Of a stretch of DNA of 64,000 bases, positions 38,329-47,593 are shown piece by piece (position 1 is the first letter of the stretch; each line of letters starts with the position of its first letter). The stretch lies in contig JACCVV010000067.1 of NCBI GenBank assembly GCA_013697955.1, positions 1-64,000 on the forward strand, written 5' to 3'. The position numbers were made by a program, and so were the translations under genes. A model generated the notes under the pieces. It did not search any database. It was not told the DNA's origin and was given only the letters and a program-made list of their open reading frames with translations. Source of the stretch: Tatlockia sp. (lineage in GTDB: Bacteria > Pseudomonadota > Gammaproteobacteria > Legionellales > Legionellaceae).

Positions 38329-39600
38329 ATGACTACTAAAATTGCACGACTGAGCATAGACGGCCATGATTCAATTGAATTACCTATCTTGACCCCCACC
38401 CTTGGCAATGATTGTGTCGATATCAATAAACTGGGCGAAAATGGTATGTTTACCTATGATCCCGGTTTTGTTTCAACAGCTGCCTGCGAATCCAAGATAA
38501 CATTCATTGATGGTGATGCTGGTATCTTGCTTTATAGAGGCTATCCAATTGAGCAATTAGCTGAAAAGAAAGACTTTTTGGATGTGAGTTATCTTCTTTT
38601 AAATGGCGAGTTACCCGATATAAAACAAAAAGAAGAGTTTATTAGTTTAATTAATAATCACACGATGGTTCATCAGCAAATGTACAATTTCCTCAATGGA
38701 TTTCGCCGTGATGCACATCCAATGGCAATTATGGTGGGTATCGTGGGTGCGCTTTCTGCCTTCTATCATGAATCAATGGATTTGACGAATCAGCATGATC
38801 GCTATATTTCCGCAATACGATTGATCGCTAAAATGCCAACACTTGCGGCAATGAGTTATAAATATTCAATTGGCCAACCTTACATGTATCCACAAAATAA
38901 AATGAGCTATGCCGAAAATTTTCTGCACATGATGTTTGGGGTACCTTCCGAAGAAATTATTCCAAATCCTGTGATTGTTGATGCTATTGATACCATTTTT
39001 ACCTTGCATGCTGACCATGAACAAAATGCTTCAACTTCTACAGTTCGCCTGGCGGGTTCTACGGGTGCGAATCCTTTTGCCTGTATTTCAGCTGGAATTG
39101 GGGCTTTATGGGGGCCTGCTCATGGTGGAGCTAATGAAGCTTGTTTAAATATGTTGAAAGAAATTGGCGATATTAAACAGATTAATCATTACATTAAACG
39201 TGCAAAAGATAAGGATGATCCTTTCCGCCTAATGGGTTTTGGTCATCGTGTTTATAAAAGTTACGATCCCCGCGCCAAAGTTATGCGCAAAACCTGCCAT
39301 GAAGTACTTACAGCAGTTGGAGCTCATGATGCGCCCTTATTTAAATTGGCCATGGAGCTTGAGCGCATAGCTCTTGAAGATGACTATTTTGTTGAGAAAA
39401 AACTATATCCTAACGTCGATTTTTATTCAGGAATTACGCTAAGCGCCATCGGTATTCCGACAAACATGTACACCGTAATTTTTGCTCTGGCAAGAACAGT
39501 AGGATGGATGTCGCATTGGATGGAAATGGTTGCCGGAAAATCTAAAATAGGTCGGCCTCGCCAGCTTTATACCGGTGAAAAGCAAAGAAATGTTTCATAA
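38329..39600 (+). CDS. gltA: Citrate synthase (type II)
   Basis: Condenses acetyl-CoA and oxaloacetate. It is 423 aa, with the type II N-terminal beta domain and catalytic motifs: [40 protein letters not shown] (active-site His), [15 protein letters not shown] (second His) and [10 protein letters not shown] (Asp). It is preceded by a strong promoter and AGAGGA. With aceB and aceA at 57-60 kb it supplies the TCA cycle and glyoxylate bypass. Confidence 0.96.
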   Translation: MTTKIARLSIDGHDSIELPILTPTLGNDCVDINKLGENGMFTYDPGFVSTAACESKITFIDGDAGILLYRGYPIEQLAEKKDFLDVSYLLLNGELPDIKQKEEFISLINNHTMVHQQMYNFLNGFRRDAHPMAIMVGIVGALSAFYHESMDLTNQHDRYISAIRLIAKMPTLAAMSYKYSIGQPYMYPQNKMSYAENFLHMMFGVPSEEIIPNPVIVDAIDTIFTLHADHEQNASTSTVRLAGSTGANPFACISAGIGALWGPAHGGANEACLNMLKEIGDIKQINHYIKRAKDKDDPFRLMGFGHRVYKSYDPRAKVMRKTCHEVLTAVGAHDAPLFKLAMELERIALEDDYFVEKKLYPNVDFYSGITLSAIGIPTNMYTVIFALARTVGWMSHWMEMVAGKSKIGRPRQLYTGEKQRNVS

Positions 39601-39635
39601 AAATAAGCTAAAAGGATAAGATCCTTCTAAGATTG

Positions 39636-39854
39636 ATGCTCATATTTGCACACCAATTAGTACAGCTACCTGGCTCCATCAACGGCGGGTTTATGGATAT
39701 TCCTGCCGCTATCTGTGAGCTGCGGTTATCTGAGAAGCTATTTATCGGGCGTGCTCAAATCTTTGATGAGATGGTTAATACTGAAGATTATGCCATTGCG
39801 CTTGGCACCAAATCGCGCAACCGGTGCTATCTTAACAACTCTTTTTACTCTTAA
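39636..39854 (+). other. Short open frame of unrecognised origin after gltA
   Basis: A frame of about 72 codons that contains a coding-looking stretch (FMDIPAAICELRLSEKLF, then IGRAQIFDEMVNTEDYAIAL). The DNA is visibly richer in G and C than its flanks. There is no clear Shine-Dalgarno. The opposite strand also carries an open stretch. It could be a small real gene, a fragment of a decayed or transferred gene, or chance. I do not recognise a family. Confidence 0.25.
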
Positions 39855-40046
39855 TTCGATGCAACCTGGTATGTAGATGAACATTAGAATTGCTAACCGG
39901 CAATCCCAATTAAGGCTTAATCTAATTTCTTGAATTCACTTCCTTTTTTTTATATAGTCGGCATTCACAGTCATTAAAACTTTAATAAATCTCTTGCTAT
40001 GAATTCTTACCCTTTTCGTCTTCTAGCCCTCAAATCAGGATAATTT

Positions 40047-41288
40047 ATGAACGGAATTCGCATCTACACGCTTGCCTTAGTCTCCTTTTTATTAGTGAAA
40101 ACTTGCTTTGCTTTGCCTGGAAGTTTTTTTAATGTTTCCTCAAATGGGCTAACTTTAATTATTACCACTAATGTTCCTAATCACCCGCAACTATTTGATG
40201 CTGGTATTCAAATCAATTCGCTAAGTGGCTATTCATTGGCAAAGGTTGGGTCTGAATGTTTTTTAAACGGAAATGGTCTCTGCCTGTTTAAGGTGGGAAA
40301 CAGCTCGCCTGCTACTATAAGCTTGCAAGGGAAATCAGGTGTTGTAGTATTTGATTTGTGTTTGTCGGGCTATGGTCGACGTTCTTGCCAGCGTTATTCT
40401 GTAAATATCTTCACTAACACTTATAGTGTAAAGCGTTTTGCTTATATTTTAGATTCTATATTTGGTACTGTTTCAAAATGCTCTATCGATTCTGATGGTC
40501 TGTTAACTGCTTGCACCCCTACTGCAACTGACTTTAATAATCCACGCTCTTTGGTAATTAATCCTGCTGGGAATCTAATTTATATTTCAAACCAGGGTGG
40601 AAATAGCATATCAAAATGCGGTTTTGATACCTCCGGTGATATTGTGGATTGCACTAGTGCCTTAACAAATATATCGCAGCCTTTCGGTATTGTATTTAAT
40701 GCACCAGGCACTCTAGCCTACATTACCCAATTTGATCAAAATAATGTTTTAAAATGCGCAGTCACACTTAATGGTGATTTTACTTCCTGTACAACCTCTG
40801 GCTCTAACCTGGCAGGACCTACCGGAATTTATATCAATGCATACCAGACATATGCCTATATAACTAACTATCTTGCCAATCAAGTAACAAAATGTAGTTT
40901 TTTACCTAATGGGAATTTAACGAACTGCACTCAATCTGGGACTCAGTTATTCAATCCATTTGACTTGTTTATCAATTCTTCAGGTACTATAGCTTATATA
41001 ACTAATCAGGGTGGAGCGACTGTAACCCAATGTCAATTTGCTTCTAACGGTAATCTGACAAACTGCTCCCTTTCTGCTGTTGGATTTGCTGGCCCTACTG
41101 GAATTTTTAATTACGTCTCCAAAAACCTGGTTTATATTGCCAATGTTTTTAGTACTTATATTTCGAGATGCACGATTTCTGCAGAAAGCAATATTGACAA
41201 TTGTATACCAACCGGAGAGGGTCTCATTTCACCAATAGATATAGTCGTTCGAGAAATAAGGGTTCTTGAGACTTTGAAGGTCAAATAA
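40047..41288 (+). CDS. Exported beta-propeller (NHL/YVTN-like) protein with paired cysteines
   Basis: 413 aa with a signal peptide ending at ...CFA near residue 22. Residues about 130-400 are six repeats of roughly 45 residues, on the plan aYItn...n.VskC....G.l..Ct......l..P.gi..n. Each repeat carries two cysteines about 11 residues apart (for example KCSFLPNGNLTNC), so disulphides probably tie each blade; this is consistent with export. The fold is likely a six- or seven-bladed propeller of the lactonase/NHL kind, often a binding surface. The N-terminal 110 residues are a separate beta-rich domain. AGGAT lies upstream of the ATG. Function unknown. Confidence 0.8.
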   Translation: MNGIRIYTLALVSFLLVKTCFALPGSFFNVSSNGLTLIITTNVPNHPQLFDAGIQINSLSGYSLAKVGSECFLNGNGLCLFKVGNSSPATISLQGKSGVVVFDLCLSGYGRRSCQRYSVNIFTNTYSVKRFAYILDSIFGTVSKCSIDSDGLLTACTPTATDFNNPRSLVINPAGNLIYISNQGGNSISKCGFDTSGDIVDCTSALTNISQPFGIVFNAPGTLAYITQFDQNNVLKCAVTLNGDFTSCTTSGSNLAGPTGIYINAYQTYAYITNYLANQVTKCSFLPNGNLTNCTQSGTQLFNPFDLFINSSGTIAYITNQGGATVTQCQFASNGNLTNCSLSAVGFAGPTGIFNYVSKNLVYIANVFSTYISRCTISAESNIDNCIPTGEGLISPIDIVVREIRVLETLKVK

Positions 41289-41365
41289 ATTAAGTTTAAA
41301 GGGATTTAATCGAGTGGAAAGAAGTTTGATAAAGGTGTTTTAATCGTTTTTAACTATGGCCTTTA

Positions 41366-41406
41366 AATTTGGGCTTAGCTTTATGAATAAAATCTAGGCC
41401 CAAATT
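41366..41406. terminator. Bidirectional hairpin between convergent genes
   Basis: An interrupted stem: AATTTGGGC with GCCCAAATT (41,366-41,374 and 41,398-41,406), continued inwards by TAG/CTA. A/T-rich flanks serve both strands. It lies between the propeller gene and the CaaX-like gene. Confidence 0.65.
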
Positions 41407-41423
41407 AATCACTCAATATAGCC

Positions 41424-41681
41424 TTATTGAACTGAACAGCAAGAATTTCGTCTGTCTTGCTCTATTTTGCCATTCCTAGTTGCGATAATATTAGAGTTTC
41501 CAATCTCTGTATCTACGCGTCTTTTAGAAATATAAAAGAATGTATCCACTCCATTAAAATTGACTGAATCGCTTTGTGTGCTTTTTGATGATTCATCAGA
41601 TCGGTTAGGGACTAAAGAGGATTCAGATTCAGATTCCTGAGAGCCAGCTATATTGCCTTTAATGTCTTTTTTGTCTTTCAT
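41424..41681 (-). CDS. Small charged protein with a C-terminal CaaX-like box
   Basis: 85 aa from ATG 41681, which has AGGAG with a 5-base spacing. A longer frame upstream lacks such a site. The protein is polar, with an acidic/serine segment (SQESESESSL, then DESSKSTQSDS) and a short FFYISKRR core. It ends EQDRRNSCCSVQ. The last four residues, CSVQ, fit a eukaryotic prenylation (CaaX) box, with a second Cys just before and basic residues upstream, as in small GTPases and several known Legionella effectors. Prenylation by the host is inferred; no secretion signal can be proven. It is next to the hybrid kinase gene, on the same strand. Confidence 0.65.
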   Translation of the reverse strand: MKDKKDIKGNIAGSQESESESSLVPNRSDESSKSTQSDSVNFNGVDTFFYISKRRVDTEIGNSNIIATRNGKIEQDRRNSCCSVQ

Positions 41682-41841
41682 GTTAACTCCTAATATTACA
41701 AACCATAGTGTACATTTTTTATCGACTTGGATCAATTTTTACTCTCCTGATAAAAATAAGTACTTTTAGGACACTAATTTGTTCGGGTTTGTTTAATCTA
41801 GAGGTAAATATTGATTTTGAATTAGCACATAAATATGCTGA

Positions 41842-44301
41842 TTAATAGAATTCATTCCAAACTAACCAAAAATCTTCCATGGCTTTTTGTAGTTGGGAAT
41901 AAGTTTTATCTAATTTTGACTGATTTTGTGGAACTTCCTTCAAAGCTTTATGAAATTTAACTAATGTAAAATCCAGTTGAGGCAAAACAAGATAAGCTAA
42001 GCCCCCTTGCACCTTATGCAATTCTTCACAAAGAGCTTTTATATCTTTAGAGGCATAAGCATCGGCCAATTTCTCTTTAGTGAGCTTGAGATCTTCAGCC
42101 AAAATGGCTAATAGTTCTCGAACACAGTCCTCATCACCATTCATATTAAGAACCGTTGCTTTCCAATCAATGACTTTTGATTGTTTTTCAGAACAGCTTT
42201 TTTTATTTACAACTAAGATTTTGACTTCATTTTTTTTAACAAAATAAAGCTCCAGAACAGTCTTTAATTTATGAATTTGTAAGGGTTTAAGCAGCACATC
42301 CTGCATACCAGCGGCTAAGGCCTCTTCTTTAATTTCTGGTTCACTGCCATGGCCTGTTAAAGCCAGAATGGGTGTCTGATAGTTTAAAGCACGAATTTTT
42401 CTAGTGACCTCAATTCCGTCCATATCGGGCAGGCCTATATCCATTAATATCAAATCATAGTCACGCTCCTGCACCATTTTCAGTGCTTGCAGACCATTCT
42501 CAGCAACCTCAGTATTCTCGATATTTAAATATTTTAGATTCGCTTGAACTGATTTAGCTGCAAGCAAATTGTCTTCCACTATTAATATTGATAAATTCAG
42601 ACAGGTTTCAGGTTTCAGGTTTTTAAATGTTTTTTCTTCCCGAAAGGAAATTTTTTCACGGTCAGAATGGTCGGAAACGGATAAGGGAAGCGAAATTGTA
42701 AAACAAGAGCCCTTACCCAACATGGATTCTAGTTTGATATCGGCTTGCATCGCTTCAATATAACGTTTTACAGTATAAAGGCCTAACCCTGCTCCTTTGT
42801 ACAAACCTTGATAGGAAGGAGTAAGACGAGAAAAATGTTCAAAAATTGTAGTGAATTTATCCTCTGGTATACCAATACCTGTGTCTTTCACAGAAATTTT
42901 TAAGTTAATTTTATCGCCAACCCTGTAGCTAGTATTTGGTTTGTTTAATGTTTCAATTTTTAATTTTACTGAACCCTTTTTCGTAAATTTAAGCGCATTG
43001 CTAAGCAAATTGAGTAAGGTACGATCAATGTAACTACGCAATCCGCTGAAATAAGCGGGTATTGCTTCATCAATTTCCGAGCTGAAATCTAGATTTTTAT
43101 GATGCGCAATTGGATGCATGAGGTCCATATTATGTTTGACCAGCTCACGTAAATTAAATGATTCTGATTTTTCAGGCGGACTTCCAGACTCTAAGCGCAT
43201 GGTTTCTAATATTTCGTTTAATAACTGTAGAAGCTCATCAGCAGCACCAATTAAAAGATTAGAGTTTTGCTGCACCTGGTTTATGATTTCTGTGAGCATT
43301 GTTAAATATTGATCTTCTTGCTTGGATGATACCCGGCCTAAAAAGGTTTGGGTTTCATCAGCGGTATTAATCATTTCCTGAATTAAACCTAAGATTCCAG
43401 TAAGCGGCGTACGGATATCGTGGCTCATGTTAGCTATAAATTCAGTTTTGGAGCGACTTGCTTTTTCGGCAGCAATCTTTGCCATGCGCAGGTCTTCTTC
43501 AATTTGTTTGCGCTCAGTGATATCTACATAAATTCCCAAAATGCCTACTACTTTATTTTGATTATTAAATAAAGGAACCTTGGAAGTTAACAAATCAATC
43601 CGTCCCCCATCCCTCGTTGTTTGGGGTTCTTCAATATTCAGTTTAGGCAATCCAGTATTGATTACTTCCTGGTCATCGGCTCGATAAAGATCACCCTGAT
43701 CTTTCCAAACCAAGTCATAATCTGTTTTACCTATAATTTGCGCTGACGAGGTTAAACCAGCAGATTTTGCGAATATTTCATTGCATCCCAGATACACACA
43801 ATCTTTATCTTTCCAAAAGATATAAGTAGGTAATTGTTCCAAAAGATCGACGATAAATTTAGATTTCGCCTGATTCTCATCCTCGGCCTTTCTTTTATCC
43901 TGTTCAAGCGATTTTTCTATATTTTTTCGCTCAGTGATATCAACGTAAACACCCAAAACTCCAATTGTTTCACCGTCTATATCACGTAAAGGAACCTTAG
44001 AGGTTAGCAAATCAATGGTTGACCCATCTGGTAATACTTGTGCTTCTTCAAAATTGGTCTTGGGTTGATGCGTTTCTATGATTTCTTTATCACAGGATCG
44101 ATATTGATTGCTTAATTCTCGGGGGAAAGTTAAGTCATAATCCGTTTTTCCTATGATCTCTTGAGGTGAAGAAAACCCCATTGATTTTGCAAATGCGTAA
44201 TTACAACCTAAAAAAACACCTTCTTTATTCTTCCAAAATATGCAACAAGGTAGTTGCATAAGTATTGAATACTCCCAACTCAGCTCATTTGTAAAAGGCA
44301 T
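41842..44301 (-). CDS. Hybrid sensor histidine kinase (PAS-PAS-HisKA-HATPase-REC-Hpt)
   Basis: 819 aa, cytoplasmic, with no membrane segment. Two similar PAS/PAC domains (about 10-125 and 150-268; both contain a xFWKnKxxxxLGCN segment and end GVYVDITERK/GIYVDITERK) look like a tandem duplication. Then HisKA with H294 in FIANMSHDIRTPLTG, HATPase (NLLSNALKFTKKG, DTGIGIPED, GAGLGLYTVKRY), receiver with D621 in LILMDIGLPDMDG and a C-terminal Hpt with H762 in ELHKVQGGLAYL. The layout is ArcB-like without the membrane anchor. A complete phosphorelay inside one protein needs an external response regulator, not encoded beside it. Confidence 0.9.
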   Translation of the reverse strand: MPFTNELSWEYSILMQLPCCIFWKNKEGVFLGCNYAFAKSMGFSSPQEIIGKTDYDLTFPRELSNQYRSCDKEIIETHQPKTNFEEAQVLPDGSTIDLLTSKVPLRDIDGETIGVLGVYVDITERKNIEKSLEQDKRKAEDENQAKSKFIVDLLEQLPTYIFWKDKDCVYLGCNEIFAKSAGLTSSAQIIGKTDYDLVWKDQGDLYRADDQEVINTGLPKLNIEEPQTTRDGGRIDLLTSKVPLFNNQNKVVGILGIYVDITERKQIEEDLRMAKIAAEKASRSKTEFIANMSHDIRTPLTGILGLIQEMINTADETQTFLGRVSSKQEDQYLTMLTEIINQVQQNSNLLIGAADELLQLLNEILETMRLESGSPPEKSESFNLRELVKHNMDLMHPIAHHKNLDFSSEIDEAIPAYFSGLRSYIDRTLLNLLSNALKFTKKGSVKLKIETLNKPNTSYRVGDKINLKISVKDTGIGIPEDKFTTIFEHFSRLTPSYQGLYKGAGLGLYTVKRYIEAMQADIKLESMLGKGSCFTISLPLSVSDHSDREKISFREEKTFKNLKPETCLNLSILIVEDNLLAAKSVQANLKYLNIENTEVAENGLQALKMVQERDYDLILMDIGLPDMDGIEVTRKIRALNYQTPILALTGHGSEPEIKEEALAAGMQDVLLKPLQIHKLKTVLELYFVKKNEVKILVVNKKSCSEKQSKVIDWKATVLNMNGDEDCVRELLAILAEDLKLTKEKLADAYASKDIKALCEELHKVQGGLAYLVLPQLDFTLVKFHKALKEVPQNQSKLDKTYSQLQKAMEDFWLVWNEFY

Positions 44302-44318
44302 AAGTGTCTCAATTAGTT

Positions 44319-45731
44319 TTAAAAGTTAAAATCCTTTGGAACCTGATCAGGAGGACTATTTGATAGGGGTAATTTTGCGTCTGGATGAGACCAGAAGGTC
44401 GAACGTTTAGAATTTTCGTAAATTGGAATTTTGGGAGATTCTTTAACTAACTCATAGTAGGATTGAAGTAGACAGGTATTAGGTTTAGTGTAATCAACTT
44501 TTTCTGTAAGTTCATTATTAGCTGAATCTAGTACACCACCTTTTACATAACGGCAATTGCCGGTCTCAATTAGATTTTGTCTGAATATTAAAGATTTGAC
44601 TTCTCTTTCAACATCAAAAATATTATTAATCTTCCCAGGAATCATGCAAATCATCCCTTCATGTTTTCCGCTTGCAACCTCATAGGTAACAGCGCTACGA
44701 AATTCTCTGTTGGTTAAGATTTTGGGCAAAACAGTAGCCTGGTGTTTGATGTATTTAAACCTTTCTTTGAAATCAGGCCAGAATTTGTCAATTTCTTTTT
44801 CAAATTGTATTTTTAATTTGTTTTGAATAAATTTTTCATCAACCACATCATTTATAAATTGATGTGCCTCACTCGCAGTAGGACAGGACATTAAGGGAGT
44901 CCATTTTGCATGGTATAACATATATTTTCTTTTAGTGGATTTCTGCAGGTCTTCATCAACATAGGGCATGACACAGGGAAACCAGCCATCCATAACGGTA
45001 AAAGAAAAGGGATTTTGACCGGGATTGTTATCTTCATAAATCAAAACAACACAGGGTTGATAGACAACATCAACTTCAAAAGGAAAATCACCTTTGGAAA
45101 CCATTGCCTGGTAACTTGTGGTATTAATAACCTTATCAAATAATTTTGAATCCTTTTTATTAAAAACAGCCGTTTTTTGACCCTTGTTTTCACAGCTGGT
45201 TATCTCATAATTACAGATCACATCTACACCAGCTTCTTTTAAATATTCAGTAAAAGCCTCACGTAATCTATCGCCTACTACGATACTTGGTTCATCAACA
45301 GAGTAGGCATTAAGTAAATTTGTATATCCATAATTCACGGGATTTACTGGTTTGTAACCTTTACATTCCTTACCAACTGACTCAAAAACCTCCTGGCTAA
45401 CTTTGGGTGGATTACCATTGGCATCTTTATTACCAAGGGCATAAATAGAGTATTCATGCTCGACAACCAGGTTAGGATAGGTTTCAATAAATTGGTCAAG
45501 CCCGCGCTGACAGTTTTCGCGAGTTTTGGGAGAACGAGGATAATGGGGGCCACGATGGAGCCTGACACCACATTTGCCCGAAACTTCACTAAAAATAAAG
45601 GGATTTTTCTCATAAAGAGTAACTGAATGCCCTTGTTTTCTTAGTGCTAGCGCAAGATGACAGCCGTACCAGCCGGCGCCAATTATCGCTAATGTTTTTA
45701 CGTCTGATTTATTATCGAATTTTTCGTTCAA
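44319..45731 (-). CDS. FAD-dependent oxidoreductase (DAO-like)
   Basis: 470 aa. The dinucleotide-binding fold is TLAIIGAGWYGCHLALALRKQGHSVTLYEK at residues 13-42, followed by KCGVRLHRGPHYPRS. Later segments include GKINNIFDVEREVKSL. The reaction is unknown; the family includes amino-acid oxidases and carbohydrate-modifying enzymes. The start is a TTG (no ATG precedes the Rossmann motif). It ends 17 bases before the kinase ATG on the same strand, so the two are likely co-transcribed. Confidence 0.8.
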   Translation of the reverse strand: MNEKFDNKSDVKTLAIIGAGWYGCHLALALRKQGHSVTLYEKNPFIFSEVSGKCGVRLHRGPHYPRSPKTRENCQRGLDQFIETYPNLVVEHEYSIYALGNKDANGNPPKVSQEVFESVGKECKGYKPVNPVNYGYTNLLNAYSVDEPSIVVGDRLREAFTEYLKEAGVDVICNYEITSCENKGQKTAVFNKKDSKLFDKVINTTSYQAMVSKGDFPFEVDVVYQPCVVLIYEDNNPGQNPFSFTVMDGWFPCVMPYVDEDLQKSTKRKYMLYHAKWTPLMSCPTASEAHQFINDVVDEKFIQNKLKIQFEKEIDKFWPDFKERFKYIKHQATVLPKILTNREFRSAVTYEVASGKHEGMICMIPGKINNIFDVEREVKSLIFRQNLIETGNCRYVKGGVLDSANNELTEKVDYTKPNTCLLQSYYELVKESPKIPIYENSKRSTFWSHPDAKLPLSNSPPDQVPKDFNF

Positions 45732-46010
45732 GTTAATTTCAACCCGGAATGTAATGCTTTTGAAGGCACTTTAATTGATTAAATTAAAAATGGGTTTTTT
45801 CAAAACTTTTTTAATTCTAAACTGATATTTTAACATAAAAGTAATACAAATCAAAATTGAGGCAATCTGATATCAAAAAAAACCTTCTTACGCGGCTAAA
45901 GTAAATTCCTTTAAAATTCAGAACTTAGATTCCACATTGGCCTAAAGATTAAATAGATTAATTAAATATAAGTGTATTGGGGCTTCAATAGGTACCACCA
46001 GGAGTTTGGC
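45732..46010. other. Intergenic region upstream of the leader-peptide ORF
   Basis: About 280 bases of AT-rich DNA between the TTG start of the oxidoreductase gene and the small upstream ORF, divergent. It must hold promoters for both directions. I cannot pick a confident -35/-10 pair, and see no hairpin with a U-tract. Confidence 0.4.
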
Positions 46011-46076
46011 ATGATTATTGAATCGTTTACTCTAAGAATTGCGAGTAGGCTTTTACTTAAGGAAATGTATGTCTAA
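46011..46076 (+). CDS. Candidate 21-residue leader peptide
   Basis: A short ORF (begins MIIESFTLRIA, ends LLLKEMYV) with an excellent AGGAG 6 bases before its ATG. It runs through the ribosome site of the next gene and its stop overlaps that gene's start by 8 bases (ATGTCTAA). That geometry suggests translational coupling: ribosomes translating the small ORF would reach the next start. The peptide itself has no run of one amino acid pointing to classic attenuation. Confidence 0.4.
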   Translation: MIIESFTLRIASRLLLKEMYV

Positions 46077-46788
46077 TCAAACTACCTCTGAATTAGTACC
46101 CATAATTATTTCAACGGTGGTGATTTCTATTTTAATTTTTAGTCTTTATGTAACCATAAAATACAGAAATCCGGAGCAATATAAACAGACACGTATTAAT
46201 GTGTTTTTCTCTACTCTTGCCTCAGTAGCCATTATCTTTGTTGGCTTTAATATTGTTTTGACTTCAATTGCTTTCGAATACAATCAACATTTCGCCCGTA
46301 TTAACAAAACAAAGGAAGCAGCAGATAAGTTATGGCTTTATCCTAATCAATTACTTGCATCCAGTAAAAACATAAGACCTGAATTTTTGGCTTCATTTTT
46401 TATGTCAAACCTTGATTTATACAATAAAATTATCAAACCTGATAAAAAATCAATTTTGACAATCAGCGGCAATGTTGAGGAACAGTTTATTTCAAATGTA
46501 ATGATGCTCGCTTGGGTAGAATGTATAACAATCCGGAAATATGATGAAACACCTTTGACGTATTGGCTAAGGGCCTTTTTAACCTGGGCGCAAAATCCTT
46601 ATTTTAAAGCGTATTATGAAAGGCTGAAATTTGGTTATGACCCTAAAACTATAGAATTTGCAGATCTTCTATTCGAATATGCTTTGAAAATTCCAGTACC
46701 CACTGTAGATACAGGAATTTATATAAAGACTGCCGATGAAATTATGAAGGATCAGAGATTTATTTCTTTGCTAAAAGAACTGGAATAA
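46069..46788 (+). CDS. Membrane protein of unknown function
   Basis: 239 aa from ATG 46069 (AAGGA 6 bases upstream; the longer frame adds 10 residues without support). Two membrane helices lie near the N-terminus: LVPIIISTVVISILIFSLYVTI (about 8-29) and FFSTLASVAIIFVGFNIVLTSIAF (about 43-66). A cytoplasmic or periplasmic helical domain of about 170 residues follows, with aromatic segments such as LTYWLRAFLTWAQNPYF. No family recognised. The layout resembles small membrane-anchored sensors or scaffold proteins. Confidence 0.65.
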   Translation: MSNQTTSELVPIIISTVVISILIFSLYVTIKYRNPEQYKQTRINVFFSTLASVAIIFVGFNIVLTSIAFEYNQHFARINKTKEAADKLWLYPNQLLASSKNIRPEFLASFFMSNLDLYNKIIKPDKKSILTISGNVEEQFISNVMMLAWVECITIRKYDETPLTYWLRAFLTWAQNPYFKAYYERLKFGYDPKTIEFADLLFEYALKIPVPTVDTGIYIKTADEIMKDQRFISLLKELE

Positions 46789-46838
46789 CAGATAAGTCCA
46801 AGAATCAATTTGAATGAACAATTCTGATTTCTTTAATT

Positions 46839-47397
46839 TTAAAATTTAGCATTAATGGTAAAGGCAGATCTTAATTTCATAGCCCACTTATCTTCGGGTT
46901 TTGCATTTTCTTTATCTTCAAAGAATCCAACTAAGGTTATGCTAGCCTTTCTTGCACCCGAGGCAGTATTAATTATATTAATACCTTTAAAATCCCTGAC
47001 TTCTTTTCCAGCTTCCCTCCTCCTTCAACCCAATCATCCACTATATCTTCGAGTTTTTATTCGAAGTTAACCTCGGATAGGATAAAAGAATTTCTGATTT
47101 TAGCTTCTTCGCTTAAGCCTTTGCCCTTCTAAGTTTTACAGGCAGTACATATATGCTGATTGGTGGTTTTATCTTTTCTGAATCTACCAAAAACATGGGC
47201 TCTAATTTAGAGAGTGATTACTGATTAGTGATTTATTAGCGATGAAATAATTTTATAATTGGCTTCGATTTCTTTTATTGAATTTGGGCTTAATGCATTT
47301 AGAGTTTGTGGGGCTAAGAACTGTAGCTGAGCTGAAGACTTTATTGCTGTTTTTTCTCTTCAGCGTCTAGCGTAGTTTCCATTTTATGATAAGACAT
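46839..47397 (-). pseudogene. Decayed gene, function unknown
   Basis: On the minus strand this stretch reads as protein-like pieces in shifting frames. ATG 47397 starts MSYHKMETTLDAEEKK; at a run of six As (47,350-47,355) a one-base loss shifts the frame. The next piece is TAIKSSAQLQFLAPQTLNAL and ends at a stop at 47,225. Further pieces follow: HVFGRFRKDKTTNQHICTA, KGKGLSEEAKIRNSFILSE, KLEDIVDDWVEGGGKLEK, then after another shift RDFKGINIINTASGARKASI to a final INAKF and TAA at 46,839. At least three in-frame stops and two shifts separate them. The N-terminal piece may be a separate short gene. No family recognised. Confidence 0.5.
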
Positions 47398-47593
47398 AAC
47401 CTTTGTTTAGATTTGGGTAAAAGGGGCGCAATTTATCACAGTAAATATAAATTCAGAACAGATTTTTATAAATTTGTTATAGGCTAATGATTCAAATGAA
47501 CAATTATAATACATTAATGGTAAAGTAGAAGCGTTTGACTCTTAGTCATGCTTGAGATAAATTCCAAGTCATTGCTTATATTTAAGGTTAAAA
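47398..47593. other. Intergenic region before the secreted protein gene
   Basis: AT-rich, with no gene seen. Together with the decayed gene it makes an 800-base stretch free of intact genes. It should contain the promoter of the exported protein at 47,594, but no pair of boxes stands out. Confidence 0.4.

Noticed and set aside
39606-39630. AAGGAT/ATCCTT hairpin after gltA as terminator
   Set aside because: Only 6 bp with a 3-base loop and no U-tract.
46855-47070. 71-residue plus-strand frame MVKADLNFIAHLSS...
   Set aside because: It lies opposite protein-like minus-strand sequence of the decayed gene and has no ribosome site, so it is a shadow.
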